Part shown: positions 1-6,080 of the stretch, in pieces
Numbering within the stretch: the stretch's first letter is position 1
How the letters are laid out: every line of letters starts with the position of its first letter
Origin: JBHGBM01 sp041946965
GTDB taxonomy: Bacteria > Acidobacteriota > Terriglobia > Bryobacterales > Bryobacteraceae
Assembly: GCA_041946965.1 (NCBI GenBank)
Contig: JBHGBM010000144.1
Coordinates: 1-6,082, forward strand
Length of the DNA: 6,082 nt
Direction: 5' to 3'
Translations under genes and position numbers: made by a program
The notes under the pieces: model-generated
Told to the model about the DNA's origin: nothing
Databases searched by the model: none
What the model saw: the letters and a program-made list of their open reading frames with translations, nothing else

Positions 1-57
1 GGTTATCGGGCACAATAAAAGAAACCGACCTTCCAACCACATTCATGTCGCGCACCC
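1..57. repeat. Terminal inverted repeat, left copy (at least 57 bp)
   Basis: Bases 1-57 are the exact reverse complement of 6080-6024, with no mismatch (base n pairs with 6081-n). The match stops sharply inside: base 58 is A, while its partner 6023 is also A. The outer boundary is not visible because the copy starts at the first base. The copy is about 51% GC, lower than the flanking genes. It contains an inward ATG at 45 that happens to be in frame with the racemase gene. Seen directly in the sequence; whether it is a transposon end, the edge of a larger duplicated element or an assembly product is unknown. Confidence 0.95.
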
Positions 58-92
58 AGCATAACACTTGCCGCGAGGTTTTGGTATCTGAT

Positions 93-1364
93 ATGTTAAG
101 CTTGCGGATGCCCCTTACGATGCCATACGGCGCGGCAGCCCTGCGGCTGCCGGTGGATGCCGATCTGATCGCGCCGCCCGAGACCCGTGCGGCCGCCGAC
201 GAGCGCGCGGCGGTGCGGCATGCGCTCGAGCACCCGATCGGGTGCGAGCCCCTCTCGCGGATCGTGAAGCCCGGCGAGCGCGTGGTCATCATCGTTAACG
301 ACATCACGCGGCTGGCGCGCACGGACCTGCTGCTGCCCCTCATCATCGAGACGCTCGGGGTTCCGGACTCGGACATCAGCCTCGTGTTTGCGCTCGGCAC
401 CCACCGCCGGCAGAGCGAGGCGGAGCAGCGCGCCATCGTCGGCGAGGAGATTTTCCGGCGCATCCGCGCCTACGAACACGACGCGAACGACGGCGCCAAC
501 CTGGTCGAGGCCGGGACCACCAGTTTCGGCAATCGCGTCACGATCAACCGGCGCGTGATGGAGGCCGACCGCATCATCCTCACCGGCGAAATCGTGTTTC
601 ACCTCATCGCCGGTTACAGCGGCGGGCGCAAGAGCATTGTTCCGGGCGTGGCGGGCTATGCCACCGCCACGTTCAATCACCGCATGCTGCTCGACCCGCG
701 CTGCCGCGCCGGTGTGCTGGAGGGCAATCCCGCGCACGAAGACATGCTCGAAGGGTGCCGCATGGTGCAGCCGGATTTCATGGTCAACCTGGTGTTGGGC
801 CCCGGGGGAAAGGTGCTTCACGTGGTTGCGGGCGACGTGGAGCAGGCGCACCTCGCGGGCTGCCGCGCGGCGGACCGCCTGCTGCGAACCCCCGTCGGGC
901 GGCCCTACGACGTGGTGATCGCTTCGGCCGGCGGCGCGCCGCTGGATATCGACCTGCGCCAGGCGCACAAGGGCATGGATAACGCCTGCGCGGCGCTGGT
1001 TCCGGGCGGCTCGCTTTACTACTACGCGGAGTGCGGCGACGGCCTGGGCAGTCCCAAGCTCGGGCAGTACCTCAACGCGTATGCCGGCGAGGCGGAGATG
1101 GAGCGCGCGCTCACGGAAAACTTTGTAATCGGCGGCCACAAAGCGCTGTGGCTCGCGCGCATGGGGAACCGCTACGATGTGCACCTGGTCACGGCGCTCG
1201 ACCCGCGCATCGTGGAGCGGTGCGGCTTCCACGCCGTCCGCCCGGAGGAACACGAGGCGCGCCTTCTGGAACTGCTGCGCCGCAAACCGGGCGCCCGTGT
1301 GGCCGCCATGCCGCACGCCGGATACACGGTTCCCGCTTTATCTTTCAAGGAGACAACCGCATGA
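93..1364 (+). CDS. larA: LarA-family nickel-pincer 2-hydroxyacid racemase/epimerase
   Basis: Cytoplasmic enzyme of the lactate racemase (LarA/DUF2088) family, which uses a covalently bound nickel-pincer nucleotide to invert the C2 centre of 2-hydroxy acids by hydride transfer. Numbering from an ATG at 45, the active-site set is present: DITR with R89, GTH with H120, H186, K196 (the cofactor-attachment lysine in GYSGGRK), H212 (NHR), Q306 and K309 (QAHKG), and W369. The spacings between H120, H186, K196, H212, K309 and W369 match those of the Lactobacillus plantarum enzyme almost residue for residue. One oddity is leucine where DxTRP normally has proline. The start is uncertain. ATG 45 lies inside the terminal repeat and is unlikely. 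ATG 93 (423 aa) gives the usual family length but has only a distant GAGG at 75-78. ATG 108 (418 aa) is equally possible. The gene is first in an operon and overlaps the dehydrogenase by ATGA. The family is certain; the substrate (lactate, an aldonate or another hydroxy acid) is not. No larB, larC or larE lies nearby. Confidence 0.9.
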   Translation: MLSLRMPLTMPYGAAALRLPVDADLIAPPETRAAADERAAVRHALEHPIGCEPLSRIVKPGERVVIIVNDITRLARTDLLLPLIIETLGVPDSDISLVFALGTHRRQSEAEQRAIVGEEIFRRIRAYEHDANDGANLVEAGTTSFGNRVTINRRVMEADRIILTGEIVFHLIAGYSGGRKSIVPGVAGYATATFNHRMLLDPRCRAGVLEGNPAHEDMLEGCRMVQPDFMVNLVLGPGGKVLHVVAGDVEQAHLAGCRAADRLLRTPVGRPYDVVIASAGGAPLDIDLRQAHKGMDNACAALVPGGSLYYYAECGDGLGSPKLGQYLNAYAGEAEMERALTENFVIGGHKALWLARMGNRYDVHLVTALDPRIVERCGFHAVRPEEHEARLLELLRRKPGARVAAMPHAGYTVPALSFKETTA

Positions 1365-2803
1365 CGAGTTTCGCGCAAGCCATCGAACCGATGCCGATGT
1401 ACATCGGCGGCGAATGGGTCACCACACCCGAGCAGCACACGGTAACGCTGCCCTACGACGGCGCCCCGGTGGGTTCCTGCTTCCTGGCGGATTCCGCCAT
1501 AGTGGACCGCGCCATCGAGGGCGCACGGCGCGGAGCCGCGCAAATGCGCAAGCTGACGAATTGCGAGCGCGCCGAACTGCTCGACCGCATGATCGCCATT
1601 GTGAGGCGCGACCTCGCCGATTTCGCGCGGCTGATCTGCTGCGAGACCGGGAAGCCGGCCAAGGAGGCGCGCGTGGAAGCCGAGCGCACCTTGCAGACCA
1701 TGATCGCCTCGGCCGAAGTGGCGCGGAACCTGCGCGGCGAAGTCATCGCCATGGACGGCGCCCCCATAGGCAAGGGCCGCATGGCCATGACCGTGCGGGA
1801 GCCGCTCGGCGTGATCGGCGCGATTACACCCTTCAACGTGCCCTTCAACCTGATGATGCACAAGGTGGGTCCGGCGCTCGCGGTGGGCAACGCCGTAGTT
1901 CACAAACCGGCCAGCGCCACTCCCTTGAGCGCGCTGCGGTTCGCGCGCGTGGTGGAGGAGGCCGGCGCGCCCGCGGGCGCCTACAACGTGGTGACGGGCT
2001 CCGGATCGCTGATCGGCAATGCCCTGGTGGACAGCCCGCACGTCGCCATGATCACCTTCACCGGCAGCAAAGAGGTGGGACTCGGCATCCGCGCCAAGGC
2101 GGGCATGAAGCGGGTCACGCTCGAGCTGGGAAGCAATTCCGCCCTGGTTGTGGAACCCGATGCCGACGTGGATGCCGCCGTGGCGCGCAGCGTGATCGGG
2201 AGCTTTTCGCACAGCGGCCAGGTGTGCATCTCCGTGCAGCGCATCTACGTGCACGAGTCCATCGCGGAGGCGTTCACGGCGAAATTCGTGGAGGCGGCGG
2301 GCAAGTTGCGCATCGGACATCCGTTCGAGGAGTCCACCGATATCTCGTCGCTGATCAGCGAAGCGGAAGCCAGGCGGGTGGAGGCGTGGATCGAAGACGC
2401 CCGCCAGAAGGGCGGGCGGTTGCTGTGCGGCGGGCGGCGCAACCGCGCCACCATCGAGCCTACGATTCTTGCCGAGGTGCCCGGAATCGCGCGCGTCTCC
2501 TGCCAGGAGGTGTTCGGCCCCGTGGTGGTGGTGAACCGCTACGCGAAGCTCGAGGACGCCATCGCGCAGGTCAATGACAGCGTATACGGATTGCAGGCCG
2601 GCATCTTCACGCGCGACCTGGAACGCGCCTTCCGCGCGGCGCTCGCCTTCGAGGTCGGCGGCGTTATCATCAACGATGTGCCCATGTTCCGCGCCGACCA
2701 CATGCCTTACGGCGGCGTGAAAGAGAGCGGCACGGGGCGCGAAGGTCCCCGGTACGCCGCCGAAGAGATGTCCGAAATGAAGCTCATCTGCTGGAAGGTC
2801 TGA
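1361..2803 (+). CDS. NAD(P)-dependent aldehyde dehydrogenase
   Basis: A 480-residue soluble enzyme of the aldehyde dehydrogenase superfamily, full length, oxidising an aldehyde to the carboxylate with NAD(P)+. All core residues are present: N159 (TPFN), K182 (HKPAS), the FTGS cofactor motif at 233-236, general base E255 (ELGSNS), nucleophile C289 (GQVC) and E383 (QEVFGP). The sequence around VREPLGVIGAITPFNVPFN and the end RADHMPYGGVKESGTGREG resemble the lactaldehyde / phosphonoacetaldehyde / succinate-semialdehyde group, which act on small, often anionic aldehydes. Residue 288, just before the cysteine, is Val rather than the Arg of phosphate-binding GAPN enzymes, which argues against glyceraldehyde-3-phosphate. 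The start at ATG 1361 is set by AAGGAG at 1347-1352, eight bases upstream; the reading frame stays open further upstream but only as an overlap with larA. It overlaps the larA stop by 4 bp, so the two are translationally coupled. The substrate is inferred from the neighbours only. Confidence 0.93.
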   Translation: MTSFAQAIEPMPMYIGGEWVTTPEQHTVTLPYDGAPVGSCFLADSAIVDRAIEGARRGAAQMRKLTNCERAELLDRMIAIVRRDLADFARLICCETGKPAKEARVEAERTLQTMIASAEVARNLRGEVIAMDGAPIGKGRMAMTVREPLGVIGAITPFNVPFNLMMHKVGPALAVGNAVVHKPASATPLSALRFARVVEEAGAPAGAYNVVTGSGSLIGNALVDSPHVAMITFTGSKEVGLGIRAKAGMKRVTLELGSNSALVVEPDADVDAAVARSVIGSFSHSGQVCISVQRIYVHESIAEAFTAKFVEAAGKLRIGHPFEESTDISSLISEAEARRVEAWIEDARQKGGRLLCGGRRNRATIEPTILAEVPGIARVSCQEVFGPVVVVNRYAKLEDAIAQVNDSVYGLQAGIFTRDLERAFRAALAFEVGGVIINDVPMFRADHMPYGGVKESGTGREGPRYAAEEMSEMKLICWKV

Positions 2804-2806
2804 CAA

Positions 2807-3487
2807 ATGCAACTTTTTATCGATACAGCCGATATCGCACAGATTCGTGAGGCTTACGCGTGGGGCATCGTGGACGGCGTCACCACCAATCCCACCCACA
2901 TCGCCAATTCGGGAAGGCCGTTTGACGATGTGCTGGCCGAGATCTTCGCCACCGTCGACGGCCCCATCAGCGTGGAAGCGGTGAGCACCAATGCCGAAGG
3001 CATCATCGAGGAAGGCCGGCGCATCGCCGCGTTCCACAAGAACGCGGTGGTGAAGGTGCCGGTGATGATCGAAGGCTTAAAGGCCGTGAAGGTGCTCGCA
3101 GCCGAAGGCATCAAGACCAACGTCACGCTCTGCTTCAGCCCGTTGCAGGCGTTCCTGGCGGCCAAGGCGGGCGCAACCTATATCAGCCCGTTCATCCACC
3201 GCCTCGACATGGTGGGGCACGAGGGCGCGGAACTCATCCGGCAGATCCGCGAGATTTACGACAACTACGGATACAAGACGAAGATCCTGGCCGCGAGCAT
3301 CCGCAACGTAAGCCAGGTGCTTGCTTCGTTGTTGGCCGGCGCCGAGGTGGCCACCATGCCTTTCGAAATGCTGGAGGCGCTCTACAAACACCCGTTCACG
3401 GATGCCGGCCTGGCGAGCTTTCTGAACGACTGGAAGCGTGTGCCGCCGAGCCGGCTGTTCGCGCCGAAGTCCGGTGCGGGAGCCTGA
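2807..3487 (+). CDS. Small transaldolase-family enzyme (MipB/TalC type)
   Basis: A 226-residue class I aldolase-fold protein, the normal length for the compact transaldolase / fructose-6-phosphate aldolase (FSA) family, forming a Schiff base with a ketose donor. Visible residues are D6, N28 (TTNPT), E57, Schiff-base lysine K83 (VVKVPV), T107 (NVTLCFS), F129 and R132 (SPFIHRLD), and S164 with R166 (AASIRN). E. coli FSA has Gln59 and Tyr131 where this protein has E57 and F129, while true transaldolases such as TalB have Glu96 and Phe178. It therefore looks like a transaldolase rather than an FSA, although automatic annotation may call it FSA. It starts 3 bp after the dehydrogenase stop, with GGAAGG at 2793-2798 as ribosome-binding site, and ends the rightward operon. 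Sulfofructose transaldolases of sulfoglycolysis belong to this family too, so a modified ketose donor is possible but unproven. Confidence 0.9.
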   Translation: MQLFIDTADIAQIREAYAWGIVDGVTTNPTHIANSGRPFDDVLAEIFATVDGPISVEAVSTNAEGIIEEGRRIAAFHKNAVVKVPVMIEGLKAVKVLAAEGIKTNVTLCFSPLQAFLAAKAGATYISPFIHRLDMVGHEGAELIRQIREIYDNYGYKTKILAASIRNVSQVLASLLAGAEVATMPFEMLEALYKHPFTDAGLASFLNDWKRVPPSRLFAPKSGAGA

Positions 3488-3551
3488 GCGCCAGAAACCA
3501 CAGGAGCAGCGAACAGGCTGGCAGGGCCCCCTCGCGGGCCAGAAGCGATCA

Positions 3552-3572
3552 GGCCGATCGTCCTCATCGGCC
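3552..3572. terminator. Hairpins between converging genes, possible bidirectional terminator
   Basis: A perfect 7-bp stem (GGCCGAT / ATCGGCC) with a 7-base loop lies in the 114-bp gap between the tail-to-tail transaldolase and regulator genes. A second GC-only stem, GGCCC/GGGCC, lies at 3525-3540. Neither is followed by a clear T-run on either strand, so intrinsic termination would be weak. The position fits a shared transcript end; the function is inferred. Confidence 0.35.
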
Positions 3573-3601
3573 ACAAGGTCAGCGCGCTCCCGATTTGGCT
3601 G

Positions 3602-4318
3602 TCAACGCGGCGCTTCCGCCTGGCGAAGCAAAAGATCGGCTTTTCGCGGCTCCGCCCTGTCCGCCTGTTTCTGGTGTTCCTGCTCGAGAAACTCGAGCAG
3701 CTTCTGACGCACCGTGGCGATGTGCTCCCGCATCGCCTGTTCGGCGCGGGTCCGGTCTCCGGCCTCGAGCGCCCCGGCTATGGCCACGTGAAAATCGGGC
3801 GCCGTGCTGCTCGAAAGGTCGTAGGTCTTGCGGCGGAAGATCCAGATCTGGTTTTGAACGTTTTCGAGCGCCTTGCACAGCCGGTTGTTGGAGGTCGCCG
3901 TCGCCAGCGCGGCGTGGAAGTGCATGTCCTCGTCGATGTAGTGGGGCTTGTTATTCTCTTTCAGGAATTTCCGCATGCGCCGGACGCTGTGCTTCAGCTC
4001 GGAGATCAGCTCCGGCGAGAGCGCGGCGGTGTGGACCACGTGCGTTTCCAGAGCCTCGCGCAGGTCATAGAGGTCCTCGATGTCCTTGGTGGAGAAATCA
4101 CGAAGGTAGGCGCCGCGCCGCGGTTCGATGCGGATAAGCCCCTCGGCCTCCAGGCGGTTGAGCGCCTCGCGGATGGGCGACTTACTGATACCCAGGGCGG
4201 TGGAGAGGAATTCCTCGGTAAGCCGCGCGTCTTCGTCGAGCTTTCCGTCGAGTATATATTGCTTGATGCTGTCGTAGGCGAGCGACGTGAGATTCGACGG
4301 AATGTTAATTTTCTTCAT
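3602..4318 (-). CDS. GntR-family transcriptional regulator, FCD domain (FadR subfamily)
   Basis: A 238-residue DNA-binding regulator. The winged helix-turn-helix occupies about residues 8-73, with the typical LTEEFLSTALGISKSPIREAL recognition region and the wing LIRIEPRRGAYL. The helical FCD ligand domain covers about 78-212 and keeps the metal/ligand-binding set D131, H135 (DMHFH), H177 (DFHVAI) and H199 (REH). Such metal-containing FCD domains commonly sense carboxylates or sugar acids, which suits the neighbouring racemase and dehydrogenase. The tail after about residue 212 is charged and Ala/Gln/Arg-rich. It is encoded on the strand opposite to the racemase operon and downstream of the oxidoreductase, 73 bp after that gene's stop. 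ATG 4318 is the only sensible start; the ribosome-binding site (CAGAG) is weak. It is a good candidate regulator of the window's genes, but no convincing repeated operator was found. Confidence 0.92.
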   Translation of the reverse strand: MKKINIPSNLTSLAYDSIKQYILDGKLDEDARLTEEFLSTALGISKSPIREALNRLEAEGLIRIEPRRGAYLRDFSTKDIEDLYDLREALETHVVHTAALSPELISELKHSVRRMRKFLKENNKPHYIDEDMHFHAALATATSNNRLCKALENVQNQIWIFRRKTYDLSSSTAPDFHVAIAGALEAGDRTRAEQAMREHIATVRQKLLEFLEQEHQKQADRAEPRKADLLLRQAEAPR

Positions 4319-4350
4319 GGCTCTGAGATTCTAGATGTAGAGTATCACAA

Positions 4351-4382
4351 GCGGGCGCCGCTGCCATGTGTTCGGCGCCCGC
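4351..4382 (-). terminator. Strong GC hairpin between oxidoreductase and regulator
   Basis: Two perfect 10-bp arms, GCGGGCGCCG and CGGCGCCCGC, enclose a 12-base loop. The hairpin begins 9 bases after the oxidoreductase stop codon and lies 32 bases before the regulator start. Reading leftward it is followed by CTTGTGATACTCT, not a proper T-run, so it may be a weak terminator, a transcript stabiliser or a regulator site. The stem is seen directly; the role is inferred. Confidence 0.5.
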
Positions 4383-4391
4383 AAGCCGAAA

Positions 4392-5951
4392 TTAACCGGG
4401 GAGACGCCAGCCGCTGCGGACGTACGGCTTCAGGAGTTCGTTGGCCGCCGGGTTGTTGGTAATGCGCATGTTGGCGGCATCCCACTCCAGTTTGCCCTCG
4501 AACCGCAGCGCCAGCACGCCGAGTGCGATCCACTCGGTGAAGGGCGCCGCGTGTTCAAAGTTGGAGCACGAGGGTTCGCCGCCCTTGCAGGCGCGGATCC
4601 AATCGCGGTAGTGGCCGGGCGACCGCGTCAGGAAGGTCGGGGGCCACTTGTAGTCCTTCATCCTGGCCACCGGAAGCAGGCGCGTATTCTCGCCGTAAGT
4701 GCCGGTGGTGATCATGCCCTTGTCGCCGATGAAGAGGCTGCCGTTGCTGCCCTGTCCGGCGCGGCGGGAAACCTGGGCATCCAGGCGGGCGTTGGCATCC
4801 GCGGGCTGCTGCGCCTGTCTCTGCCGCCGCCGCGGTGCGGCGGCGGGTTCCGCCGCTCCGGCGGCGAGGGCAGCGAAGGAAGCTTCGGTGAAGATCTGCC
4901 CCTGCACGAGGGAATAGGCTTCACGGCGCGGCGCGGCGCCCTCGGCGGCCGGGCGGCGCGGCAGGTCGCCCAGCCTCTCGCCCGCCGGCACCCCGGGGAT
5001 GTCCGGCTGCTGCTGCATGCCGTCGTACCAGGTGATTCTGACCGGCGGCATGGAACCGCGGGCGGGGAATTCGAACCGGATGACGGATTTCTTCGGGAAG
5101 TAATACTTGCTCTTGCCTTCCTGCTGGAGGCATTCCACGCTGGTGGGAGAGGTCAGTTGGAGGGCGACGTTGGGAGCGCCGAGGATATGGCAGGCCATGT
5201 CGCCGAGCGAGCCGCAGCCGAAGTCGTAAAAGCCGCGCCAGGCAAACGGCGCGTACTTATCGCTGTAAGGCCGCATGGCAGCGATGCCCAGCCACAGGTC
5301 CCAGTCGAAGGTTGGAGGCACGGGCAGTTCAGCGGGTTCGTCCGGCAGGCCCTGCGGCCAGATCGGCCGGTTCGTCCAGGCGTGCACTTCGGTCACTTTG
5401 CCGATCTCGCCGGACCAGATCATCTCGGCACACTGCCGCGTACCTTCGTTCGAGTAACCCTGGTTGCCCATCTGGGTGGCCACTTTGTACTTGCGCGCGG
5501 CGTCGCGCAGCAGCCGGCACTCGTAGACGGTGCGGGCCAGCGGCTTCTGCACGTAGACGTGCTTGCCGCGCTCCATGGCGGCCAGCGCGGCGGCGGCGTG
5601 CATGTGGTCCGGAATGCTCACGATCACCGCGTCGATGTTGTTGGCCTCCTTATCGAGCATCACGCGGTAATCTTTGTACTTCGGCGCCTTCTCGAACTGC
5701 TTGTAGATGCGCTCGGCGCGGGCATCGTCCACATCGCACAGCGCCACGATGTTCTCGGTGGCGGCGCAGGCCAGGATGTCGCTCGCGGCCTTGCCCCCGG
5801 CGCCGATGGATGCGATATTCAATTGCTCGTTGGGCGATCTGTAGCCCAAAGCTTTTAGGGAAGGCTGACTGCCGAATCCCGCCGCCGGAACGGCCCCGGC
5901 CAACAGGCTGCCATAGAAGAAGTGACGTCTTGAAACGCCGTCTTGTGCCAC
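4392..5951 (-). CDS. Tat-exported Gfo/Idh/MocA-family oxidoreductase with a long insertion
   Basis: A 519-residue NAD(P)-binding sugar-type dehydrogenase. It opens with a twin-arginine signal (SRRHFF, residues 7-12, then a hydrophobic Ala/Gly stretch to about 27), so it is predicted to be exported folded with its cofactor. The Rossmann fold begins at IASIGAGGK (46-54), followed by the VQKPLA motif with K136 (the usual EKP position) and DMACHILG with D251 and H255. The C-terminal domain resumes at GSLFIGDKGM (404-413). Family members of this form are usually around 430 residues. The excess is a low-complexity Pro/Ala/Arg/Gln segment at about 314-401 that contains a REP-like repeat; the frame stays open through it. 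The start is GTG 5951, supported by AGGAGG six bases upstream. Related proteins act on free or glycosidic sugars and inositols; the substrate here is unknown. It is transcribed away from the right terminal repeat and toward the regulator gene. Confidence 0.92.
   Translation of the reverse strand: MAQDGVSRRHFFYGSLLAGAVPAAGFGSQPSLKALGYRSPNEQLNIASIGAGGKAASDILACAATENIVALCDVDDARAERIYKQFEKAPKYKDYRVMLDKEANNIDAVIVSIPDHMHAAAALAAMERGKHVYVQKPLARTVYECRLLRDAARKYKVATQMGNQGYSNEGTRQCAEMIWSGEIGKVTEVHAWTNRPIWPQGLPDEPAELPVPPTFDWDLWLGIAAMRPYSDKYAPFAWRGFYDFGCGSLGDMACHILGAPNVALQLTSPTSVECLQQEGKSKYYFPKKSVIRFEFPARGSMPPVRITWYDGMQQQPDIPGVPAGERLGDLPRRPAAEGAAPRREAYSLVQGQIFTEASFAALAAGAAEPAAAPRRRQRQAQQPADANARLDAQVSRRAGQGSNGSLFIGDKGMITTGTYGENTRLLPVARMKDYKWPPTFLTRSPGHYRDWIRACKGGEPSCSNFEHAAPFTEWIALGVLALRFEGKLEWDAANMRITNNPAANELLKPYVRSGWRLPG
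4824..4864. repeat. REP-like double hairpin inside the oxidoreductase gene
   Basis: Two adjacent GC-only hairpins. The first has 10-bp perfect arms (CCGCCGCCGC / GCGGCGGCGG) with a 3-base GGT loop at 4824-4846. The second has 6-bp arms (CCGCCG / CGGCGG) with a CTC loop at 4850-4864. They lie in the middle of the oxidoreductase's extra segment and encode the Ala/Pro/Arg-rich stretch near residues 363-376. The tandem-palindrome layout resembles dispersed REP elements that have inserted in frame; only this one copy can be seen in the window. Confidence 0.5.
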
Positions 5952-5957
5952 GTGAAA

Positions 5958-5963
5958 CCTCCT
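5958..5963 (-). promoter_or_regulatory. Ribosome-binding site fixing the GTG start of the oxidoreductase
   Basis: A consensus AGGAGG (read on the minus strand) sits six bases before GTG 5951 and directly precedes the twin-arginine signal, which makes this start convincing. It is the strongest ribosome-binding site in the window. The remainder of the 131-bp stretch from 5952 to the right edge holds no gene, only this site and the terminal repeat. Confidence 0.85.
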
Positions 5964-6023
5964 GAGATTGGACCTTCAATAGTAGCGTGTTGACGGCGTT
6001 TGTGTGTTAACGCGATTCCCTCA

Positions 6024-6080
6024 GGGTGCGCGACATGAATGTGGTTGGAAGGTCGGTTTCTTTTATTGTGCCCGATAACC
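6024..6080. repeat. Terminal inverted repeat, right copy (at least 57 bp)
   Basis: Exact reverse complement of bases 57-1. Two further bases (GA, 6081-6082) lie outside and have no visible partner because the left copy is cut by the window edge. The copy sits 72 bp upstream of the oxidoreductase start, so each repeat copy lies just 5' of an inward-transcribed gene. Read outward, an ATG at 6034 gives 16 open codons (MNVVGRSVSFIVPDNR) up to the window end; read inward, the equivalent ATG at 6038 stops after nine codons. The outward frame could be the start of a flanking gene, but it is too short to judge. Confidence 0.95.

Noticed and set aside
45..92. An N-terminal extension of LarA from ATG 45 (439 residues in total)
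   Set aside because: The start lies in the terminal repeat, has no ribosome-binding site, and the extra residues do not resemble LarA N-termini, which begin near the PYG motif.
85..93. Small palindrome TATCTGATA just before larA as a GntR operator
   Set aside because: It is only nine bases, overlaps a possible start codon, and no matching copy was found before the oxidoreductase or regulator genes.
96..1316. A 406-residue open frame on the minus strand opposite larA
   Set aside because: It is His/Arg/Ala-rich with no recognisable domain and lies antisense to an unmistakable gene; typical of GC-rich shadow frames.
1172..3037. A 621-residue open frame on the minus strand across the dehydrogenase
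   Set aside because: It is antisense to two well-supported genes, His/Arg-rich, without motifs or a plausible start.
4368..5858. A 496-residue open frame on the plus strand opposite the oxidoreductase
   Set aside because: The opposite strand has the Tat signal, Rossmann motif and KP motif with a strong ribosome-binding site; this frame shows no family features.
5979..6010. A sigma-70-like promoter for the oxidoreductase (TTAACA, 20-base spacer, TACTAT on the minus strand)
   Set aside because: The spacer is too long and the -10 match is only four of six; too weak to annotate.
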